The notes beneath the pieces were generated by a model, which was not told the DNA's origin, made no database searches, and saw only the letters and a list, made by a program, of their open reading frames with translations. A program made the position numbers and the translations under genes. A DNA stretch of 64,000 bases from Apodospora peruviana (taxonomy: Eukaryota > Ascomycota > Sordariomycetes > Sordariales > Lasiosphaeriaceae). This document shows, piece by piece, positions 59,508-64,000 of this stretch. The stretch spans positions 2,386,001-2,450,000 of the forward strand of contig JAUEDM010000003.1 of NCBI GenBank assembly GCA_033439685.1. The letters run 5' to 3'. How positions within the stretch are numbered: the stretch's first letter is position 1; the number at the start of each line of letters is the position of its first letter.

Positions 59508-60838
59508 TTACACCGGCGCCTCCAACCCGGATCGAACCTTTTCTGCTTTGTCTGCGCTGCCGGCTAGGTGGAACCACTCCGTGGCTCTGGTCCGGTGATC
59601 ATCACTCTTCCCAGAGTCGGAAAGATTGGCAGCTCTTCGAGCCTTCTTGAGCTCTTCGTCTGCGAGCATGAGACATGCTTTCGGATCGAGCGATATGGCG
59701 GCCCTGACAAGATATTCCTCGCGGTCCTGCAGGCCTTCGGGTAGAATTCGAGCCAGCTCGAGATACGCCTCGGCCTGATCCAACTCCACGGCCGCGATCC
59801 TGAATGCGGCCTCTGCTTCTTTCCGGCGGCCCTCTTGGAGCAGGATACGGCCCCGCTCGAGGTGACAGGGGGCTTCCCAGTTCCACTTGGGAGGGCGTAT
59901 CACCGTGCCATTGTCCGCAACGCTGACTGAGGTGGTATCAGGTGGTGCGTTTGCGTTTGCGAGGGCGGTCTCAACCAGCTCCGCGGCAACGGTCTGTGCT
60001 GGACTTTGCCTTTGGCCGGCTGGGACATTTGTAGTGTCTATACTGGCGGTAGCCTTGATGGCGCGGTCAAATTGTACCAGCGCTTGATTATCCCTTTGCT
60101 GGCGCCTGAGGAGTATGCCCTGCAAGGTCAGGGCATCCGGATTCCTGCCGGACCGCACCAGCTTATCAAATCGAGGCATGACCTCCCTGAACTGGGCTGA
60201 CGCGCTGCTGTCGTCCCTCGTCTTGGTCAGAAGTCCAATGAGGGTCAGGGTCGAGGGGTCGTAGCCAAGATCCGAGGCGGTCCTGAGCATGTGAAGACCG
60301 AGGCGCCATGATGGTCCCGGCTCGTCCCCCAGCAGCGAAAGCGCCGTATAGTGCAGCGTATAGATATCGATGCCATACTCTGCAGCACTGCCTTAGCCTT
60401 CCGCTCGTCATGCATTCAAGGCAGCTCGGGGAGATGTTATGGTGCCATACCCTGTGCAAGCCTCCCTTTCCAAGTCGAAAGGCCGTTGGTGGCAATGGCG
60501 CAGTAGTGCGTTGCTGCGTTGAAGCAGTCCTCCCCGGTCACGTCTTCAGGGGCCATGGCGGAGACTCGCTGCTCCCAAAAGCCGAGGACAGGGACATCCT
60601 TCTGGGAAAACAGCAAATCGTCGACCTTGACTTTCCGGACTGCAGTCTTCCGAACAAGTGACGGAGCGCGCTGCAATGTGTACTGGCGATATTGTGACGG
60701 CTGGATGTGGCGTGCAGGAGGGCAGGTTCCAACTTGCCTTGCCTGCACCGGTAGAGCGTCACCGGCCACAAGGAGAGGAGGCCGCAGGAGACGCCTTCCT
60801 ACTCCTGTCCTAGCAGCCCGAAACAGATGCATGTCCAT
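59508..60838 (-). CDS. TPR/Sel1-like protein, probably mitochondrial
   Basis: Two exons on the minus strand, 60838-60451 and 60379-59508, encode 419 aa. The N-terminus (MDMHLFRAARTGVGRRLLR) is positively charged with no acidic residues after Asp2, and arginines continue for about 80 residues, as in a mitochondrial presequence. The second half has helical-hairpin repeats of TPR or Sel1 type: YTLHYTALSLLG, PDALTLQGILLRRQQRDNQALVQFDRAI, CHLERGRILLQEGRRKEAEAAFRIAA and AEAYLELARILPEG. No enzyme motif is seen, so a scaffold or assembly role is possible but not shown. The intron has two acceptors 12 bases apart in the same frame; I use the nearer CAG one, which has a CTAAG branch-like site 13 bases before it. 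The alternative (exon to 60391) would add four residues. Confidence 0.78.
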
Positions 60839-61383
60839 CTCAATCGTCGACCCAACAGTCCAAAAGTCGTGATCGTGATAACAATGGCAGTGTGGTGCGA
60901 GGCACTAACAAATCGATACCTGACAGGTGCTGCTACCTTGGGACATGATTATCGTATGTTTGGAGATCACCTCATTATTTCGGGCGCCTGATGAGAATAT
61001 AACTGGAAAAATGAGTGACCGGTGTCTTGTATTGTGAGTTTGGGTTGAAACTTTGAGCTTCAGTTTCAGGCGACGTTGGTTGAGATCGAGACCAGCTTGA
61101 AAGTCCCCTCCAGTCTCCAAGATTGGAGATTTGTGGAGCTGAGCTAAGAGTCTAACCAATCATGAGACCCCAGGCCAAGGAGCAAAAAAATGTTCTGGGA
61201 CAATCCACATCCACAGATTGGAACCTTGTAGGCTCATTCATCCAATTCCACCCAGGAAAGAAGCAAACTCATCGCCAATATCGCGAGACGGCGCCACGAT
61301 CATTACTTGCTCAGTGCACAGCAGTTTCGACATAACATTTGTCTCAGACACATCACCATCACCTTCCCCTAATATTCTACACC
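60839..61383. promoter_or_regulatory. divergent promoter region
   Basis: About 545 bases separate the start codons of the TPR-like gene (-) and utp16 (+). No gene or named site is visible. Confidence 0.55.
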
Positions 61384-62443
61384 ATGGCGAAAAGGAAAGA
61401 GCTCGCGAGGTCCGCCAAAGCGGTATCCAAACAGACAGAGAAGCCAATCAAGACCACAGAGAATCTCTCAGGCGCCGAGTCTGACAAGGCTGCCGCCAGC
61501 GAGAAGCCTATCTTGAGATCTCAGGGAAAGCTTCCCGTGCGTGTCAAGGACACGGGCTCCGCTAGGCACAGGCACGTCAGCATCGAGATTCCGCTCACGA
61601 CTCCGTCTGGGCGATCAAAAAAGGCTACTGCCGGGGAAGCAGATGAGGAGGGAGATGTTTTCAAGACTCCCATGGAGAGAAGGCACATCACATTTGACGA
61701 CAGTGATCATGATGAGTTCGTCACGCCAAGGGAGGGCCCGTTGAAGGATTCTTTAGAGAGCGGTGCGGGTAAAGACGAGGAGAAGCCCGAGTCTAAGGAG
61801 CAAAATGACCAAGCAGAAGAGGATGAGGATGACAGTGATGATGAGGCACCCGAAGTCGTCTCCTCACATGCTGCTGGGGCGCAGATTCTGCAGGCTGCAC
61901 AGACTGCGGCAAAAGCTGTCGAACAGTAAGTCACTATCCCGAGCACTTTGACCTCCTTGACTACGTGATGCTAAGACGCGATGTAGGCAAGCAGCTGCCC
62001 AGAGGCGGAAACGCCAAGAGCGTGATACCTTCCTCAAGCAGCAGGCGGCGCAGAAGAAGCGCACTCAGAAGCCTGTTGCAGAAGGTGATGATGCGGAGGC
62101 TGAGGAGCCAATATCATCAGCCCCAGAGAAGAGAAAGAGAGAAGTGCCAAAATTGCTCCCTCTCGAGCTCTTGGAGACGGACGATGAGGACGATGTTCCT
62201 CAGCGAACGAGCCCTGCAGCCAGCGAGCAGCCCAAGCGGAGGAAGCTGGCAACAGAGAGCTTGGTCCGCGAACCCAAGGCACCCCGCGACCAAAAAATTG
62301 GATCTACGGTATTCAGGGTGGTGGCAGATCAAGGGGATCAAAAGCTGGCGCCGAAGAAGAAGAGACAGGCGGTAAATCTGAAAGAGCAGCTTCTGAGGAG
62401 AGACCGGATAGCTCAGCCAAAGCGTGGATTTTTCGTCAAATAA
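61384..62443 (+). CDS. utp16: U3 snoRNP component Utp16/Bud21
   Basis: Two exons, 61384-61925 and 61987-62443, give 332 aa; the intron is GTAAGT to TGTAG and the join reads AAKAVEQQAAAQRRKRQERD. The protein is highly charged: a basic N-terminus, FKTPMERRHITFDDSD in the middle, then an acidic patch followed by DDEAPEVVSSHAAG, which is the hallmark of the U3 snoRNA-associated (Utp16/Bud21) family. After that come alanine/glutamine- and lysine-rich helices, and a C-terminal basic segment with KKKRQAVNLKEQLLRRDRI. In yeast it is a small-subunit processome protein needed for 18S rRNA maturation in the nucleolus. The family is weakly conserved, so the assignment depends on the acidic-DEAPE signature. 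Confidence 0.8.
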
Positions 62444-62876
62444 GTCTACCGTCAAAAACTGCATACCCGGGCGACATATTTATGTAAGAAATAGACGGAC
62501 GGCGTGATGGAGCATACTTTGGGAACTAAGAGAAAAGAATACCCTTATGGAAAAGTTGAGAACCTCATGGTTCGATACCTGAAATGAACATCTTTTATTC
62601 TAAATGGACCTGCCCTTTATTATGACGAAAGGTTGTACATGCGGCCAAGGTCAGCTCCGAGCTCCGGATCCGCAGCACAGCTTTCAAGCCCGACCACACC
62701 CACTTTTTAGTCCCGCAGCTCTCAACATCCCACTACGCCGCCGCCTTGGTTCTCTTGTCGAAGGTCCCCATTTTATACCTCACATCTCTTCAACTTTCCT
62801 CGCTGCGGTATAATCTTGACACCTTTAATTACACTACTATTTTCCCGTCAAATTTCGAAATACGAAACTGCCCAAC
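62444..62876. promoter_or_regulatory. tpi1 promoter and utp16 3' region
   Basis: This is the 3' end of utp16 followed by the promoter of triosephosphate isomerase. The 150 bases before the ATG are rich in C and T, as is common for strongly expressed glycolytic genes in filamentous fungi. No other gene is visible. Confidence 0.5.
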
Positions 62877-63867
62877 ATGGCTCGCAAGTTCTTCGTTGGC
62901 GGCAACTTCAAGATGTTCGTGAGCTTCCGTTACCCCGCCATGCCTTGTTTGACTCCTCCCAAAACCCCGCGGTAAAGCATGCTCGGGAAACTAATCGGAC
63001 GCCCGGCACCCGGGGAGTCAGGAACGGGACCATTGAGTCTATTAAGGGGATCGTCAAGAACCTCAACGATGCCAAGCTGGATCCCAACACCGGTACGTCA
63101 GCACCCACGCAAGGATCGCGTCGCACGAAAGGAAGAGAAACCTAACACACTTATTCCGTTGCGCGGACAACAGAGGTCGTGATCGCTCCTCCTGCTCTCT
63201 ACCTTCTGCTCGTCCGTGAGCACCTCAAGAACGGCATCGAGGTGGCGGCCCAGAATGTATTTGACAAGCCCAACGGCGCCTTCACGGGCGAGATCAGCGT
63301 CTCCCAGCTCAAGGACAGCGGCATCAACTGGACGATCCTCGGCCACTCGGAGCGCCGGACCATCCTGGGCGAGTCTGACAAGGTGGTCGCGTCCAAGACC
63401 AAGTTCGCGACCGAGGGCGGCATCAGCGTCATCTGGTGCTGCGGCGAGTCGCTCGAGGATCGCGAGGCCGGCAAGACCATCGAGGTGATCGAGAAGCAGC
63501 TGGCGGCCGTCAGCCCCAAGATCGGCGACTGGAAGAAGGTCGTCATCGCCTACGAGCCCATCTGGGCTATTGGTACTGGAAAGGTGGCCACCGTGCAGCA
63601 GGCGCAGGAGGTCCACGCCGCCATCCGCAAGTGGCTGAAGGCCAACGTCAGCGAGACGGTCGCCGCTGAGACGCGCATCCTGTATGGCGGCAGCGTCAAC
63701 GGTAAGAACTGCAAGGAGCTTGCCAAGGAGGAGGATATCGATGGTTTTTTGGTTGGCGGTGCCAGTTTGAAGCCCGAGTGTAAGAAATAGCCTCTCTCTC
63801 TCGCCCTCTTATTGTATGATACGCTGACATTGGCGTAGTTGTCGACATCATCAACGCCTCCCAGTGA
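62877..63867 (+). CDS. tpi1: triosephosphate isomerase
   Basis: Four exons, 62877-62914, 63022-63092, 63174-63779 and 63839-63867, encode 247 aa, the usual length. The cytosolic enzyme interconverts dihydroxyacetone phosphate and glyceraldehyde 3-phosphate in glycolysis. Catalytic residues are in place: Asn-Phe-Lys near residue 12 (GGNFKMNG), His in GHSERR, Glu in AYEPIWAIGTGK and the YGGSVN phosphate loop. Intron 1 splits the Met codon of FKMN and uses the weak donor GTTCGT; it is needed to restore the motif, so the join is firm. The last exon supplies only FVDIINASQ. The remaining 133 bases of the window are 3' sequence. Confidence 0.97.
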
Positions 63868-64000
63868 GCTGCCAGTCTCTTATCAAAACTCCAAGACAAT
63901 CGCAAGGTGAAGGATTCGAAGATGGGAAATCTCAACGGACCGGGCATTGGCGAATAGATTGGTCTATTCTATAGAGGCAAAAAGAGACTGTTCCAAAAAA

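Overview
This window is nuclear DNA from a filamentous ascomycete, most likely a sordariomycete. The genes carry short introns (about 50-160 bases) with GTRNGY-type donors, and many pairs of genes run divergently or convergently. The set of families fits this: Tel1/ATM, Nup192, a velvet regulator with a C-terminal velvet domain, the complex I factor NUO-13.4/NDUFAF2, a fungal DUF7729 GPI protein and a mitochondrial DNA polymerase with a fungal-type C-terminal tail. The Nup192 N-terminus reads much like the one known from Chaetomium. Identifications come from reading translated sequence; no search was run.

Layout. 1-77 holds the first 25 codons of a minus-strand gene that leaves the window. 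1903-6658 carries CFIm25 (+), a YjbQ/UPF0047 protein with a membrane anchor (-) and an unrecognised AT-hook protein (+). 7514-18146 carries NDUFAF2/NUO-13.4 (-), a calponin-homology Scp1-like protein (+), mitochondrial DNA polymerase gamma (-) and a RING protein with a SUMO-interaction-like motif (+). 19289-34820 is a divergent pair of giants, Nup192 (-, about 1749 aa) and the Tel1/ATM checkpoint kinase (+, about 2935 aa). 35630-43054 carries cullin-4 (+) and a DUF7729 GPI-anchored protein (+). 43055-56066 is a 13-kb stretch with no convincing protein gene; it holds one tRNA-Arg(ACG) and ends at the velvet gene velC (+, 56067-57509). 59508-63867 carries a mitochondrial TPR-like protein (-), the U3 snoRNP protein Utp16 (+) and triosephosphate isomerase (+).

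How the genes relate. They are housekeeping and regulatory genes, not a biosynthetic or defence cluster. Several act in genome maintenance or ubiquitin/SUMO control (Tel1, Cul4, the RING protein, Mip1), but nothing in the sequence shows shared control beyond divergent promoters. I see no transposon, CRISPR, virus or prophage-like element.

Most worth a second look are: the velC gene desert and its uORF-rich leader; an overlapping uORF at the tel1 start; the anchored long form of the YjbQ protein; the unrecognised 637-aa AT-hook protein; and a recurring TACCTA/TAGGTA palindrome seen in spacers. I did not find an obvious new multi-gene system.
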